Source: Oscillatoriaceae cyanobacterium Prado104
GTDB lineage: Bacteria > Cyanobacteriota > Cyanobacteriia > Cyanobacteriales > Microcoleaceae
Direction of reading: 5' to 3'
DNA: 54,285 nucleotides
Assembly (NCBI GenBank): GCA_025454405.1
Contig: JALOON010000030.1
Location: 1 to 54,285, forward strand
In this document: piece after piece, positions 29,738 through 40,200 of the stretch
Layout of the letters: each line of letters begins with the position of its first letter
Numbering within the stretch: the stretch's first letter is position 1
Made by a program: the position numbers and the translations under genes
Notes under the pieces: model-generated
The model's input: the letters and a program-made list of their open reading frames with translations, nothing else
Told to the model about the DNA's origin: nothing
Database searches by the model: none

Positions 29738-31120
29738 CTATAAATCGCAACCATCCGAACCGCAAAAATAACAATCAGGAGTTAACAAATAGTCTGTATT
29801 AGTCTTGTGCCATTGAGATTCCGGGAATTGATAAATCCAATCCAGCCCAGCTTCAATGTTTAAAAAACCGCCAACCATCCCCTGAATAACCCCAACCGCC
29901 GTACTCGCACAAATGCTGTTCAACCAAAACACAGCCGGATCGTTAATACCTTCCAAATAACCTGCTTGCGAAGCCAGATTTTCAATCTCAACAGGGGCCG
30001 ATTCTAAAGCAGCTTTTTGCAAGTTGATAATGTTGCCGCACATCAAACACCAACCGCCACCCAGCGGGGGAACAGTAATGCGGCAGTACATTCTCGGCAT
30101 TCCATCTGCTTGGATGTCGATGTGAGTCCCGAGAGAAAAAAGAGGGCGCATGTATTTCAAAGCTAATTGTTGAGCAATTTGTCTCGATCGATGGTTGTCT
30201 GTAGCTACAATTATTAAATCGGCAGCCGCTATTTCCTGCTGGGTAGTTTTGTCTTCAATTGCAGTCGGTATAGTTTTGACGCAGGAACCGATCTGGTAAA
30301 TCTTTTTAATTAAGTGCTTGACATATTCCACCTTATGCCATTTTTTTTCAACCATTTGCTGCGTCGCTCCCGGCATCCGGTTGAGGTTAACAATTTCGAG
30401 GCGATCCGGATCGACAAGCAGCCATTTTTTAACACCCAAACGCCCTAATTGTTCGGCAAAAACTGCGCCGATTCCCCCGCAACCAATTAACGCGACGGTA
30501 AGTTCGCTCAATTGCTGCTGAAAAACTTCGCCAAACACTTTTTGACGGGAAAACATTAAATTTGTATTAGACTGTTGGTTTGGCTGTGCGTTTGGCACTT
30601 CTTTAATTTCAAACCAAGAATGGTAGAAATTAACCGAATCAAAATCATTGCCTTTTTTATTCCAAATTCGGAAATTCGATTGTTCCATCGACTCATCAAA
30701 CACGCCAGAAATCAACCGCGTTTTTTGGGAAAAATTAGAACTCAGAAATCGGGCGTATTCAGATTCTGCTCGATCGTCTACGACGGAAAAACAAGGAGTT
30801 TCTGCGCCTGCATGAGTGTGAACGTGAACGACATCTAATTGACTTTTACTAAGATAGTTTTCCAGCAAGAAGAGGTGAAATTCTTCTTTGAGAACTAACC
30901 CGCAAGCAGATTGATGTTCGTAGCAATCGGGAGCGGGTACTATCCAATCTTGGGGAAAATACCTGATTTGATGTTTGGATATTTGATGTCGCTGGCAGAA
31001 TAAAAACCCAATTACTTCTTCATGAGAGTTGCGCGCGCTCAGCATAGCTTGGCGAAAACTATTCCAAGTTAGTGGAGGAACGTGAAGGGAAATTTCGGAA
31101 GATTTCTGAGAATTGTTCAT
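29738..31120 (-). CDS. JAB peptidase fused to ThiF/E1-like adenylating enzyme
   Basis: The 460-residue protein has an N-terminal JAB/JAMM domain (~15-150): an upstream Glu (HEEVIGFLF, E34/E35) and HVHTHAGAETPCFSVVDD with H101, H103, S112 and D115. The second part is an E1/ThiF domain (~205-400): LIGCGGIGAVFAEQLG (nucleotide loop G213-G218), VDPDRLEIVNLNRM and VATDNHRSR, plus paired cysteines (CLMCG, CYFCGSDGC) that probably bind zinc. E1 adenylates the C-terminus of a ubiquitin-like protein; JAB trims or removes it. It is encoded downstream of an E2-like and a Ubl-like gene, so the three probably form a bacterial ubiquitin-like conjugation operon. Such operons (Bil and relatives) have been linked to phage defence; that role here is inferred. 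Confidence 0.8.
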   Translation of the reverse strand: MNNSQKSSEISLHVPPLTWNSFRQAMLSARNSHEEVIGFLFCQRHQISKHQIRYFPQDWIVPAPDCYEHQSACGLVLKEEFHLFLLENYLSKSQLDVVHVHTHAGAETPCFSVVDDRAESEYARFLSSNFSQKTRLISGVFDESMEQSNFRIWNKKGNDFDSVNFYHSWFEIKEVPNAQPNQQSNTNLMFSRQKVFGEVFQQQLSELTVALIGCGGIGAVFAEQLGRLGVKKWLLVDPDRLEIVNLNRMPGATQQMVEKKWHKVEYVKHLIKKIYQIGSCVKTIPTAIEDKTTQQEIAAADLIIVATDNHRSRQIAQQLALKYMRPLFSLGTHIDIQADGMPRMYCRITVPPLGGGWCLMCGNIINLQKAALESAPVEIENLASQAGYLEGINDPAVFWLNSICASTAVGVIQGMVGGFLNIEAGLDWIYQFPESQWHKTNTDYLLTPDCYFCGSDGCDL

Positions 31121-31266
31121 GTTAAATTCTTGGAAAAAAGTGCGATCGTGAATTAGAGCGTGTTCGATCGATTACCATAACAAAAACGGTTTGTAGTGCG
31201 GACTCCCTTCCGCTGCATTTTGCGGACTCAAATCCGCACGCTCGATCCTTACAAATGTAATGACAT
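31121..31266. repeat. Short gap with a dispersed repeat between E1 and E2 genes
   Basis: Contains GTAGTGCGGACTCCCTTCCG...TTTTGCGGACTCAAATCCGC, a repeat type also seen near 10040 and 19490 (ACTCGCATTCCGC, GGCGGACTGAAGTCC). It seems to have been inserted into the operon. Confidence 0.45.
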
Positions 31267-31752
31267 TTAATCCTCACTATTAATAGCGTGACGCACCGTA
31301 ACAAAAAGCGTAGCGAGATTGTGTCCGTTTTCAGGATTTTGGTGGGGCCGCCAAGAATTGAGCCACCTCTCTCGATTAAAACCGCCGCCCAATCCCACGC
31401 AATACCAATACCAACCTTCCGAGCTTAAAAAAGGCGCACCGTAATAACTTTGTCTGGTAAAATGATGGTCGCCTTCTCCTACAGTTTTCCAAGGGTAATT
31501 TAGATAGCAACCGATGGGAGGAAGGCTCGGATATTCGGGTGGCAACAAGAAGAGTACATCGGTGTTTGATACAGTAAATTTTTGAGAAGATAAGGGCATT
31601 CCTTTCACTAAAACTGCTGTATATTGAATGCCACTAATTGTTTTGCAGCCCACAACTACGTTTTTAGCTACTTTTTCCAAAACCTTCAGTTCGGCAAGAA
31701 TTCGCGCTGCTGGCTGGAATCCAGACGAACCGGAATTAATTGCGATCGCCAC
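31267..31752 (-). CDS. E2/UBC-like protein (prokaryotic E2 family E type)
   Basis: The 161-residue protein fits the prokaryotic E2-like proteins that travel with Ubl and JAB-E1 genes. FLLPPEYPSLPPIGCYLNYP resembles the conserved YPxxPP strand of UBC folds, followed by WYWYCVGLGGGFNRERWLNSW, where the Cys could be the conjugation residue. That assignment is tentative. In a pathway, E1 would pass the activated Ubl to this protein, which would then modify a target. The gene begins 2 bases after the Ubl gene stop, so the two are co-translated. The distance to the E1-JAB gene is 146 bases because a repeat lies in between. Confidence 0.65.
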   Translation of the reverse strand: MAIAINSGSSGFQPAARILAELKVLEKVAKNVVVGCKTISGIQYTAVLVKGMPLSSQKFTVSNTDVLFLLPPEYPSLPPIGCYLNYPWKTVGEGDHHFTRQSYYGAPFLSSEGWYWYCVGLGGGFNRERWLNSWRPHQNPENGHNLATLFVTVRHAINSED

Positions 31753-31754
31753 GA

Positions 31755-31961
31755 TTAATACTCCTCACCTTTGACAATTTTAGGAACAGTCCAAACTTTC
31801 GAGCCTTCCTTGAGAGCATCCGTTTCTTTCAAAGGTTTTGTACCTCCAAATCCTTCTTCCATGACATCATCGTTGCCAATCTCCGGCAATCTCGATCTCA
31901 ACTCCTCCACTGTTGCACCGACTGGTAAATCGACTAATTTACCATTGATAATTGCTCTCAT
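31755..31961 (-). CDS. Small ubiquitin-like protein
   Basis: The 68-residue protein begins MRAIINGKLVDLPVGATVEE, a β-grasp-like start (strand, turn, strand, helix) as in bacterial Ubl proteins encoded with E2 and E1-JAB. The C-terminus is KIVKGEEY: there is one Gly (G65) but no terminal Gly-Gly. Exposure of G65 by the JAB domain would be needed if it is conjugated by its C-terminus. AAAGGAG lies 6 bases before the ATG. It is the first gene of a three-gene minus-strand operon. Identity rests on size, fold pattern and neighbours rather than on a recognised signature. Confidence 0.6.
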   Translation of the reverse strand: MRAIINGKLVDLPVGATVEELRSRLPEIGNDDVMEEGFGGTKPLKETDALKEGSKVWTVPKIVKGEEY

Positions 31962-32002
31962 TTAACTCTCCTTTGTTGTTGGCAAAAATCAACTTTATAT
32001 AC

Positions 32003-32070
32003 GTAGGGTGCGCAGTGCGCACCGCTCCCAACTGCAAAACATAATGTAGGGTGCGCGCTGCACACCGCGA
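32003..32070. repeat. Two copies of a small palindromic repeat
   Basis: GTAGGGTGCGCAGTGCGCACC (first 20 bases paired as GGTGCGCA/TGCGCACC) at ~32003, and GTAGGGTGCGCGCTGCACACC at ~32047. A third copy abuts the TcA gene stop at 37181-37202. Confidence 0.7.
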
Positions 32071-32092
32071 CTGCCATCAAGAGCTTGTCAAA

Positions 32093-32473
32093 CTATTTGT
32101 TCCATCCGGGACTGGTCAGCGTAAAAGCAACGGCTGCGGGATTGTATTGAGACTTGTTTGACTCGGGTTTGCGGTGTAAAACAACGCACCAACCGAAAAC
32201 TGTAAAAACGGCAGTTCCGAGAGTAGCCAACAGCAATTTAGTGTAAAGCCGTTCCATGCTTTCTACTGAGCATTTAAGCAGTTTTAACTGCTTGATATAC
32301 TCTTTGCGGTCTAGCTGTTCGGCAGCAATAATTTCACTTCCCAAACATTCAACCTTTTGGCTTAAACTTGCAAGTTGGGAATCGATCGCCTCCAACTTAT
32401 CCGTTTCTCCCAGCAATTTGCCGTTGCTTGTTTGTCGGGAACGCGCTGCTTGTAATTTACTGAAATCGAGCAT
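32093..32473 (-). CDS. Small coiled-coil membrane protein, unknown
   Basis: The 126-residue product has a helical, heptad-like region (~25-75: LEAIDSQLASLSQKVECLGS, then KQLKLLKCSVESMERLYTKL), one membrane segment (LLLATLGTAVFTVFGWCVVL, ~80-99) and a short polar tail. This looks like a tail-anchored coiled-coil protein. No family recognised. It is 53 bases downstream of the NYN-domain gene on the same strand and may be its operon partner. Confidence 0.5.
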   Translation of the reverse strand: MLDFSKLQAARSRQTSNGKLLGETDKLEAIDSQLASLSQKVECLGSEIIAAEQLDRKEYIKQLKLLKCSVESMERLYTKLLLATLGTAVFTVFGWCVVLHRKPESNKSQYNPAAVAFTLTSPGWNK

Positions 32474-32526
32474 TACTTTGAACGCCAGTTAAGGAATGCT
32501 AGAAAACGGAATGCTAGAGAAATCAG

Positions 32527-33099
32527 TCAATCAAACAGATTGGCATTGCCAATTCGATAACGATCGTGACTGTTATTTTGCGTCTCAAAGCTATCAAAAA
32601 TTTCGATTAAATCTACAGTGCTGTTAGCAGAGTTTTTGAGTTCGTTGCCCAGAGATTGTTCGACCGATGCGACTTCGACCCGCATTCCCCGCCTTCTGAG
32701 CTTTTCTGCTAAGTAGGCAAAGTCAGAATCTCCGGTAACTAAAACCACAATATCCGGACGCATTTCTAAAGCTAATTCAACGGCATCCATTGCCATGACG
32801 ATATCGACATTGCTTTCGTATTCATCGCCTTTAGCTTTGCCTTCTCTTGCAACGACCAAAAACCCGTTACTTTTAGCCCAATAGATGAATTTTTCTTTAG
32901 TTTGGCGCTGCTGTGCGAATCTTTCTCTATCTGGAGGCAGCCCGACGTAGATTACCATTTCAATGATTTCTCTGCCTTCGGAAGGGTCTGCTAGATAGTC
33001 GCGGATTTTCAGCCAATCTAGCTTTCTATTAAAGCTTTGAGCTGCGAGTACGGTGTTATCGCTATCGGCAAAAATCAGGACGCGACGAGATAGTGCCAT
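32527..33099 (-). CDS. NYN-domain protein, LabA/DUF88-like
   Basis: The 190-residue protein is a NYN domain of the PIN-like nuclease fold. Acidic residues sit where the family has its metal site: D12, D14 and N15 in IFADSDN, the Asp pair in VDIVMAMDAVELA, and VTGDSDFAYLAEKLRRRGM. NYN proteins are predicted RNases; LabA, a cyanobacterial member, affects circadian output. The size is normal for the family. It follows no strong ribosome binding site. Function as RNase is inferred from the fold, and the target is unknown. Confidence 0.75.
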   Translation of the reverse strand: MALSRRVLIFADSDNTVLAAQSFNRKLDWLKIRDYLADPSEGREIIEMVIYVGLPPDRERFAQQRQTKEKFIYWAKSNGFLVVAREGKAKGDEYESNVDIVMAMDAVELALEMRPDIVVLVTGDSDFAYLAEKLRRRGMRVEVASVEQSLGNELKNSANSTVDLIEIFDSFETQNNSHDRYRIGNANLFD

Positions 33100-33353
33100 A
33101 ACTTGACTGGGGGAAAGGACAAAAAGTATTTACTTGTCCCTCATTAAAATTCATGCTGGGAAATAGGGGTTTCCCACATCAAAAATCGTTGCCGTTGCTG
33201 CATTTTCCCCGAGCTGTGGCTGCTGCGGAAGCGCGATCGTTCCTTCCCTCTCTCTAGCAGTTCAGGGGGCGACAACAAAGCTAAAGTGGTTGTCCTATAA
33301 GCTTTATAGCTTTTAGTCCTCTCTGATAAAAGGATAGCTCGGAGCGCTCCCAA

Positions 33354-33593
33354 TTGTTAGAGGAGGCGATCGCTCTCGATCTCTCCCTGACCCAAATCAA
33401 ACAGCGGGTTTCCGATTTAAAAGCGAAAACGGGCGAGGCAACCGCACCGGAACGCTCGCTCAAAAGTCGCGTAGATGCTGCTTATACCAGAGTGAAAAAG
33501 TCTAAGGTTTGGGATGACCCCAAAAAGCAAAAGAAACTGGAGAAGCTGTTAGCCGAATTGGAAGCATTGGCGGGTGAGGGATTGGCAAATTGA
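33354..33593 (+). CDS. Small helical charged protein or gene remnant
   Basis: The frame, open from 33330 and starting with TTG at 33354, encodes 79 residues of charged helix (LTQIKQRVSDLKAKTGEAT, KKQKKLEKLLAELEALAGEG). It reads like the C-terminal end of a longer protein, since no good start codon or ribosome binding site is seen. No family recognised. It may be a remnant left by rearrangement at the edge of the Tc locus. Confidence 0.35.
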   Translation: MLEEAIALDLSLTQIKQRVSDLKAKTGEATAPERSLKSRVDAAYTRVKKSKVWDDPKKQKKLEKLLAELEALAGEGLAN

Positions 33594-33689
33594 AGCTACT
33601 TAAATTCACATTTAGATGCTCGATCGAAGAGGAATAGACGAGCGGTTCGCCAGAGATACAGCATGACATCAGCCCAACATCAACTGCGT

Positions 33690-36600
33690 TCAATTTGCTT
33701 TACCCCACCTCACGGCTAGCCAGAGATTTTCCATTGAGTTAATATTGAAACGCGATTTAAGCCTGAGCGATTTATCGGGTGATTTCGGTAAGGGAATGGA
33801 TTCTGACATTGCCAAGGTTTCTTTAGTAGTTTTACCGTCAGGTTTATGAGTTAGAATTTCCACCTCGCTGCTAATGGGAGTTTGTGGGGTAACTCCTGTA
33901 GAACCTTGAATGTAGAAAGTTCTTTCTTGAATAGAGTCTGATCTGCCTTTACTCCAGTAAGGAAAGTGCTCCTCCCGAAGGTCCAGGGTCATCTCTGCGT
34001 CAGCGATCGCACCTCCAATTTTGACACCTTTAAATTTAGCCCATTCGGTGGGGAATTCATGGCTCAAAGAGAACAAACGCAGTGAACCAACTGTTTGGGC
34101 GGCATCGATCGAATTTTTGAGATGAGCGCTCGCCCCATTCCTCAATAACCCACCCGCTTCGCGAGCAGTATAGCGCAGATGTAAAATCACATCAGAAATA
34201 GTGTTGTAGTCAAATTGAAGCGGGTCTTGGTTGCTGGGATTGGCAGGCAATTGTAACTGCCATTCGCTAATTACTCCCGAACCTTCAAAGGGCAAATAGC
34301 GTTCATCTCGCAGATTAGTTTCAAACAAGCCGCTATCATTTTGCCCGCTGCTAGTGACGATCGATTGTAAACTGCCAAAGTAATCGCTGAAACGAGAATC
34401 TTCAGTATCAACTCGCGGATAGCCATCACCAAGTAACGCACTCTTCCGAACGCTACTCTTTGTTAAAGTCAACGTGCAGTTAACACTGGTATACGGCCCC
34501 GCGACACAGGGAATGCTAACAGCTACATTCTTGATGCGCCGGAAATAATGCCCCGGACAATCCATGTCAAATAGTTCTTCAGGTAGGGAAACAGTACAGC
34601 GTCCGCTTGTGCGGAGTTTGAGCAACTCTAAGGGATTGACTTGCAGTAAGCTAACGTGTTTTGTTAGTTCGTATTCGCGCTGGTTGAGGTCGTGATATGC
34701 CATTTCCATGCGCTTGAGATCCAGGTAGAGTTTTTCACCTGCTAACAAGCCTTCTTTCCCGGAAAGATAACCGAATTGCAGAAAACTTAGATTGGGATTT
34801 CCCAATTCATGCTGTAGGGCGCGTTCGGCTTTTTTGGCAGTATCAAAGGCAAATTGAAAGCATTGCCCGTAAAGTCCTTTAACTTCTCGTTTCATCCAAG
34901 TATAGAAAGCTTGAGTGCTAACTTTTTTGTGTTTGTTACCCCCTATTTGGGTTTCTTCGCCCTTGAGAAACTGTTGGATTTCTTCAGCATTTTTAATTTG
35001 TTGCTGGTGATTTTTCCATTCTCGTTCGGCGATCGCTTCTCGAATCTGTGCTGCACGAAGTTGTTTTAAAGTTTGAGTAATTTCGCCGGCGATCGTATTA
35101 CTTTGGAATGCCCATTCTCTCTCACGACGCGCAAAGGAATCAATACGACCGGCTCTTCTAGCTTCAAAGTTAAGTCGATCGGCAACGGCACGAGCAGCAG
35201 CGGCTGTAGCACCAACGGCATCTCCTACGTTATGCCCCCCATACCCAACTGAACTGCCAGCACCCATAGGCTGTACATTTATTTGAAAATCGGGAACATA
35301 ATGAGATGCTGAACTAACAATATTCAAGATATTCGCGATATCACTTGCAAGCTGTGCACCTTCAAGAAAAAGAGATTCCCTGACTTCGTGAGAGCTGAGG
35401 AGCTTGCCACCGCTTAGAGCTTGGGCTGCCTGAGCAACAGCATCGGTGGCAATATCTATATCAATCGGTCGCAGTCCAACTTGTGGTTCACTAGATTGGA
35501 ACTTGAGTTTATTTAAACTATCGATATCCAAAGCATCGAGTTGAGGGATCTGAATTTCATTATCTTTTTTACCCAACTGACGTTCGTAATAGATATAGCG
35601 TTGAGCTGCATTCATTAGAGATTGTTCTAAACCTTCGCGGGTTTTGATCGCTTCTTGCCATTGCGCGTATTTAACGCTTTCTGTCAATCCTAGAATCAAC
35701 CGATCGTGGGTAGCGCGGAGCATGGCGATCGCTTCATTATCTTCTTTTTCGATCGCCGATAGCAAGTTATTTCCTAATAATTTAACTTCCTGACAAATTT
35801 CTGTTGCTTTTTGAATTAATAATTGAAAGCGTACCAGCGGTAAAGGTTGATTGATACCGCTAATTACGGCACCAACATCTAAACCTGCTGCGGTTGCTCT
35901 TGCTAATAATGCTGGATCGATCGGCGGTTCAAACAGCGGTAATTGTCGGAAAATTCCTTGAATATTCAGGCTGTTGCGAATTTTAAACAGGCGATCGGCA
36001 ACGGTATCCCAATAGCTAAGTAGCTTATCGTTGCGGGGAATGCAAAAATAAAGTGCCTTACCAATTCCCTTCAACATAATGGATTCATTGCTATTACTAG
36101 CTTCCGTCGGATGAAGAGTCAGATCGAAGGGAATATCAGTTTCAATTTCGCGCATAACATTACCCAATTCATCCAAATCCGCGCGAATATTGGCATAGGT
36201 TTGGGGGCGAACCGATCCTTTTTTAGGAACTGCTTGCGGGCGCGTTCCTAAAATATTTGCAGCTAAAACATAGAGCATCGTAGCTTCATTAATGCTCTCG
36301 CCCGTATCTTGCCGAAACAGGCTGTCACCCCAATCAATCAGATTATCTAAATAGGCCATCACTGCCTTAAACATATAGGCTGACTGGCGGTAACGGGCTA
36401 CAACATGGGGGCGAAAAGGGTTGTCCTTCAAGTTATTGATACTATTAACTGTATCTTCTTGAAGTTTGGGATCTGCACCCGTAGCAAGATTGACCAATAT
36501 CTCCTCAATTAGCTTGACATCCGTGTATTGAAATGGTTTAACTTTCCAGAATCGTTCTGGTGTAGGGCCATCGCTATCATCTGTGGGATCGAAAATGTAA

Positions 36601-37112
36601 TGAAACCAGCGTTGGGCTTCTTCAAAGCGTTGATTTTTGCTTAAATGAATCGCGATCGTAATAGGTACGTGATAAAACAGTTCCCAATTATAAACCGAGT
36701 ATGCTCCGCTGGAGGTGAAATCTAAATCTTTGACGGGATGCGGTTGTTGAACGAGACCGGAGGGATTGTATGCAGCAAAAAAATCTGCATATAACTGAGG
36801 AATGGGTTTATTTCGTAACGCTTCATTGGGATGATTAGCTGGAAACGTTTTAAGCGATCCATCAGGATTTTGGCGGTATTCGGTATCTGTAGCTTGCAAT
36901 CCCGCTACAGATTTTTCAATCAGCCTTTCTACAAGTTCGCCCACATAAGGATGGAAATGCGAGTAAAACTGGTAGCTGAGTTTGCGTTCTTGAATGGTGG
37001 TGTGTTTGCGAGAAGCTTTTGCCGTCCAACCCTGTTCGCGATCGTATCCTAAATAAGGACGAATTCGAGCATCGTAATAACCGTGAAATTGTCTTGATTC
37101 TGTAGGTTTCAT
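33690..37112 (-). CDS. Tc toxin TcA, C-terminal component (TcB-binding part)
   Basis: The 1140-residue protein corresponds to the C-terminal third of a Tc toxin A subunit, which forms the channel and binds TcB. Recognisable parts are FYSHFHPYVGELVERL near the start, LFYHVPITIAIHLSKNQRFEEAQ, CIPRNDKLLSYWDTVADRLFKIRNS, a long helical region with alternating Ala/Gly (~600-800), and DCPGHYFRRIKNVAVSIPCV (~890), typical of the TcB-binding end. It starts 90 bases after the TcA N-terminal gene, with AGGAG about 9 bases before the ATG. The split is therefore natural rather than a frameshift. Two-part TcA proteins such as YenA1/YenA2 are known. Confidence 0.85.
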   Translation of the reverse strand: MKPTESRQFHGYYDARIRPYLGYDREQGWTAKASRKHTTIQERKLSYQFYSHFHPYVGELVERLIEKSVAGLQATDTEYRQNPDGSLKTFPANHPNEALRNKPIPQLYADFFAAYNPSGLVQQPHPVKDLDFTSSGAYSVYNWELFYHVPITIAIHLSKNQRFEEAQRWFHYIFDPTDDSDGPTPERFWKVKPFQYTDVKLIEEILVNLATGADPKLQEDTVNSINNLKDNPFRPHVVARYRQSAYMFKAVMAYLDNLIDWGDSLFRQDTGESINEATMLYVLAANILGTRPQAVPKKGSVRPQTYANIRADLDELGNVMREIETDIPFDLTLHPTEASNSNESIMLKGIGKALYFCIPRNDKLLSYWDTVADRLFKIRNSLNIQGIFRQLPLFEPPIDPALLARATAAGLDVGAVISGINQPLPLVRFQLLIQKATEICQEVKLLGNNLLSAIEKEDNEAIAMLRATHDRLILGLTESVKYAQWQEAIKTREGLEQSLMNAAQRYIYYERQLGKKDNEIQIPQLDALDIDSLNKLKFQSSEPQVGLRPIDIDIATDAVAQAAQALSGGKLLSSHEVRESLFLEGAQLASDIANILNIVSSASHYVPDFQINVQPMGAGSSVGYGGHNVGDAVGATAAAARAVADRLNFEARRAGRIDSFARREREWAFQSNTIAGEITQTLKQLRAAQIREAIAEREWKNHQQQIKNAEEIQQFLKGEETQIGGNKHKKVSTQAFYTWMKREVKGLYGQCFQFAFDTAKKAERALQHELGNPNLSFLQFGYLSGKEGLLAGEKLYLDLKRMEMAYHDLNQREYELTKHVSLLQVNPLELLKLRTSGRCTVSLPEELFDMDCPGHYFRRIKNVAVSIPCVAGPYTSVNCTLTLTKSSVRKSALLGDGYPRVDTEDSRFSDYFGSLQSIVTSSGQNDSGLFETNLRDERYLPFEGSGVISEWQLQLPANPSNQDPLQFDYNTISDVILHLRYTAREAGGLLRNGASAHLKNSIDAAQTVGSLRLFSLSHEFPTEWAKFKGVKIGGAIADAEMTLDLREEHFPYWSKGRSDSIQERTFYIQGSTGVTPQTPISSEVEILTHKPDGKTTKETLAMSESIPLPKSPDKSLRLKSRFNINSMENLWLAVRWGKAN

Positions 37113-37180
37113 TTTGTGATTCTCCTGATTAGGAATTGACTGAAATTAATCTAGCTCGGGACTTACACGATCGCTTGATA

Positions 37181-37202
37181 TGTAGGGTGCGCGCTGCGCA
37201 CC
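37181..37202. repeat. Palindromic repeat abutting the TcA stop codon
   Basis: GTAGGGTGCGCGCTGCGCACC forms a GGTGCGC/GCGCACC-type hairpin ending immediately before the TAA (37205-37203 on the minus strand). It may act as a weak terminator or mRNA-stabilising hairpin between the two TcA genes. Confidence 0.65.
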
Positions 37203-40200
37203 TTACCGCTCTTGACGAAAATTAAGCCGGGTATTGAGGTTAGCCTTGAGGTTGGCATTTACACTTTCTACCAGGGCTGAGTTTAAACCGCTACTGCCAA
37301 CAATATTGAGTGAAATATTAGAATCGGTCGCGTTTATTTCAACATCAAGCTGACTGTTGGCAATTGCTCTATTGATGCCTTTGAGATTGCCAATAGCTGG
37401 TAAGTTAGTTCGATCGAGTCCACCCGATCGTCCGATGAAAAACTCCCCAACTTGAATAACTGTGCGGGCATTTGTCACCCAATCTTTTTGGCTATCGATT
37501 GCAAATTTTGCTAGAGGATCGATCGGATCGGGAATGGGTAGACGCGGGCGAGCTACTGAGTGTTCTATCGGAATTTCTGCCGACCATTCATTAGGTTTTT
37601 TGGTGGGTTTTGGTTTAGGTACAATCCATTCTTGATAGCGCTCGATCGTTGTTTCAGTTAAGGTGGGCTCTACAAAGAAAGTGTGCAGGTTATCTTGATA
37701 GAAAAACGGACTGACAAGTGCCGCAATTTCCGCAGTCCACTGCATACTTGGGTTACTGGGCATCAGGAGTGAAAAATTGCCGCCTTGCTGAAGAATGTTT
37801 TTAGTTGTGTTGGTTGGTGTTGGTGTTCCACCATTAACAGTTTCAATGCGCTCCACAAAACTGACTTGCAGTGAGCCTGATGCTTTATACTGCGTTGCGT
37901 TGATTCCATTCTTGGAATATGGCATTGCTTGCGGAAAAGCAGTTGGATAAATTTCTGATAGACCATTTTTACTAACAACTCGGAAAGCAGTTTCATTGAC
38001 TACTGCACCAAATCCTTCACCAACTGCAACCAAATTGTAGAAATTATCACCACTCAGGTTGATAATAACAGCGCCTTCCTCGCCTTCTTTGTTCTCCTTT
38101 ATAATGTGTATCAAGACTTGATGACTGTCAAAATTCATGTCAACTAAAACCTCGAGCGGATTACCAAAACCTCCTGACTCGCGGGTCGTCCATTTTCCTT
38201 GGTAATATTCGCTCCAATTCAATTGGACTTCCACCTTTCGTTGGAGTGCCTGATTTGATGCTGCGACAATGCTGTTAAAACTAGCACTGGCAAGATTTCC
38301 TTCACCAGCCTTTCCTGCACCATTAGGATTTGCATTTGCTTTCTCCAAAAAAGTTACCCAGAATAAGTGCAATCGATCGCGCCAAACTACCGCAACAAGA
38401 TGATCGCCTTCAATCTCAGTAGTGACAGGTTCCCAAGGAGTCCACATTTGGTGCGCGTAACGACGGTAAAAATATTTGTGGGGCAGGCTGTAAGTGCGCC
38501 CAATTACGTGCAAAGTGTTGGATGCTGGATCGAGAGGTTTTTCCTCTAAGTACATGGTTACAATTTCTAACCGCGCTAATTCTTCCAGTTTCTTCAGATA
38601 GTTAAAAAAGGCATCTTCAGCTAAGTCATTGGAGATGTCACTTTGCAGCAACGTGCTTTCAAGTTCGTCGAATAGATGAGTTTTATCGTCGCGAAATTCA
38701 GGTTCCAGCCAGTTTTCAGGATAGAGAAATATCTTGCGATTTGCTTCCCAAACGCGATACCGTTTCATCCACTGCCAGTGTTTTGAATTAATAGCGGGAG
38801 GCTGTACTTGCGGTTCTAAATTCAGCAGACAACGCTGGATAAATAGCTGCACAGAAGAAATAGCTAACCGGATGCGCGACGTTTGCACGATCGGTTCCAT
38901 GCCCAGATCGATGAGGAAATACTCGAACAATTGTTCTAGCCGATCGAATCCATGTCGGGGCATAATGTATGCCACTAATGCGTCGCGCTGCTGCTGGCGT
39001 AATTTATCGAAAATAGGTTGAGCAATCTGTTGCCAAGTTGCTGTTTCATAGCGTGCTTTAACAGCATTTCTCAAGTCACGGGCGATATTAAAATCGGGAG
39101 AGGGAGTTGCCCAACGGGCGATCGATTCTACCGAAACACCAATTTTTTCAATTAGTTGCAGCACTTTCCACAACCGTCCAATGCTTTTTTCTGTGGCAAA
39201 ATCGGGAGATGCAAGTTTTAACTCATCGCCCTCTATTACTGATTCGGTGGAGTATTTTAAATACTCAGCTACCGATTTAACCATCGCTTTTTCGCGCCGT
39301 GTCAGATCGGCAATTTGTTGGTAAAGGCGATCGAGATGAGCGGTTTTGGCAATACTTGGATCGGCAACTCTTGAATAGCGGCGGCGGGCATTCTCAAATA
39401 GAGTAATTAAACCATCCGCCTCAATTGCTAAATTCCGCTTCAATTGAGTATAGTCAGCGAGACGGAGGAATTTTCCGAATAACTCAGTCGCGAGCGCGGG
39501 CGAGTTATCATTTACGCTAGTGGGTATTTGACTGAAATTGAGATTGTTAAAATCGGCGGGATGTGCCAGTAAATAGCGAATTTCTCGATCGCTCAATCCC
39601 AAACCCTGAATCAATTGGAATGTTTTTGCTAGTAAGATATAGGCGCGGTGGATTTGATCGACAACTGTTTGGGGATAGAGTGTCAATTGGCTCAAACTAT
39701 CTTTTGGTAAAGTGTCACCTTGAATCAACAGGGTAGCATTCCCTCGATCGAGATTGCGGAGATCTAGGGTAAATTGATAAAGTATGCCGGGTTTTAGTTC
39801 GGTGAATTGACTGATTTCTTTATTGTTAGCTTCTGTTGCTTTGCCCCGCAGCAGCGGATCGGGTAAGTGGGAAAAACGCAATTCGGCTTCAGCATTTAGC
39901 TTGTCGAAGACAACGAAGAAACGATAATCTCCCGCAGCCGGCACCTCAAAATAGCCCGCTAAGCGCGCGCTGTTAGTATCAGGTGATTTTGCAGTAGTGT
40001 CAGCAGTAGGAATGAGTTTAGTGACTGCCATACCAGTTCCATCATTTGAAGCAAAAAACGATGCGTTAATTACATCAACTGCAATAGAAAAAGATGCATT
40101 GATTCTCTGCTGTCTTACCATCGTAAAGGCATCCAAGAGTCGCTCTGCCGAGTTAGTTGGATCGGTCAAAAACTGATTGTTAGTTAGCAGTGCGTCGGTA

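Noticed and set aside
37113..37202. TcA split as a recent frameshift
   Set aside because: The second gene has its own ATG with a good AGGAG, the gap is 90 bases with a hairpin, and two-part TcA proteins are known.
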